Assembly: GCA_023392475.1 (NCBI GenBank)
Contig: JAEVZA010000432.1
Coordinates: 1-5,353, forward strand
Direction: 5' to 3'
Length of the DNA: 5,353 nt
Source: Actinomycetes bacterium
GTDB taxonomy: Bacteria > Actinomycetota > Acidimicrobiia > Acidimicrobiales > Microtrichaceae
In this document: positions 5,151-5,353 of the stretch, piece after piece
How the letters are laid out: each line of letters begins with the position of its first letter
Numbering within the stretch: the stretch's first letter is position 1
Made by a program: the position numbers and the translations under genes
The notes under the pieces: model-generated
Database searches by the model: none
What the model saw: only the letters and a program-made list of their open reading frames with translations
What the model was told of the DNA's origin: nothing

Positions 5151-5353
5151 TCAGAGTCCGCCGACGGGGGTGGGTGCGAGGGCGTCGTTGGTGTTGCCGG
5201 TGCCGAGTTGGCCGGAGGTGCCGTCACCCCAGCAGACGGCGGTGCCGGTCGCGGTCTTGATGGCGCAGGTGTGGGCCTCGCCGCCGGTGATCTGGTTGTA
5301 GTTCAGGAGCCCGGACACGACCACGGGGGTGGAGCTCGAGTCGGTGCCGGCGT
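5151..5353 (-). CDS. RCC1-repeat protein, C-terminal 66 residues (partial, N-terminus off right edge)
   Basis: Read on the minus strand, the frame enters from the right edge and ends at TGA (5153-5151). The 66 visible residues form the last part of a beta-propeller repeat of the RCC1 type: ITGGEAHTCAIKT, then AVCWGDGTSGQLGTGNT, then APTPVGGL at the C-terminus. The key features are Gly-Gly-x-x-His-Thr-Cys, the C-W-G-x-G core and the GQLG turn. In bacteria such repeats are known mainly from large secreted or surface proteins, and the Cys pair (residues 29 and 40 of the visible part) resembles the one found in extracellular versions. Here it ends cleanly at a repeat boundary with no membrane anchor or sorting signal after it. 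Signal peptide, repeat number and any other domain lie outside the window. It converges on the two-component operon and is probably a separate transcription unit. Confidence 0.85.
   Translation of the reverse strand, partial: AGTDSSSTPVVVSGLLNYNQITGGEAHTCAIKTATGTAVCWGDGTSGQLGTGNTNDALAPTPVGGL

Overview
The window is very GC-rich, with almost every third codon position G or C. It carries an OmpR-type two-component operon between two large secreted, repeat-built proteins. This suggests a high-GC Gram-positive bacterium (Actinomycetota). Lineages such as Acidimicrobiia, which often carry PKD-repeat and RCC1-repeat surface proteins, would fit, but that placement is inference from protein style only, because no rRNA or marker gene is present.

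Layout. (1) Positions 1-2758, minus strand: the first 919 residues of a large lipoprotein that runs off the left edge. It has a lipoprotein signal peptide (Cys23), seven tandem PKD domains (residues 35-655), a DUF1565-like right-handed beta-helix start (from about 656), and a glycine-rich tract (818-919, about 39% Gly). (2) 2759-2991: a divergent intergenic region of 233 bp. It contains a duplicated composite motif, a possible promoter, a leader hairpin and a good Shine-Dalgarno site for the response regulator. (3) 2992-3669, plus strand: an OmpR/PhoB-family response regulator, 225 residues, with all key receiver residues present. (4) 3666-4703, plus strand: a membrane histidine kinase, 345 residues, with an ATGA overlap to the regulator. 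(5) 4704-5150: a 447-bp convergent intergenic region with no credible gene but several strong inverted repeats, best read as terminators for the two converging transcripts. (6) 5151-5353, minus strand: the last 66 residues of an RCC1-repeat protein that runs off the right edge.

How it may work together. The regulator and kinase are clearly co-transcribed and translationally coupled. The kinase has an almost loop-free membrane sensor domain, which points to an intramembrane or membrane-proximal signal. The PKD lipoprotein is divergently transcribed from the same intergenic region, so it is a natural candidate target of the regulator, but nothing in the sequence proves this. The RCC1 protein converges on the operon and is probably an independent unit. 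I see no mobile element, tRNA, rRNA or CRISPR array. Individually these families are known; the less ordinary features are the domain combination of the lipoprotein, the duplicated motif in the divergent promoter region, and the paired stem-loops in the convergent region.
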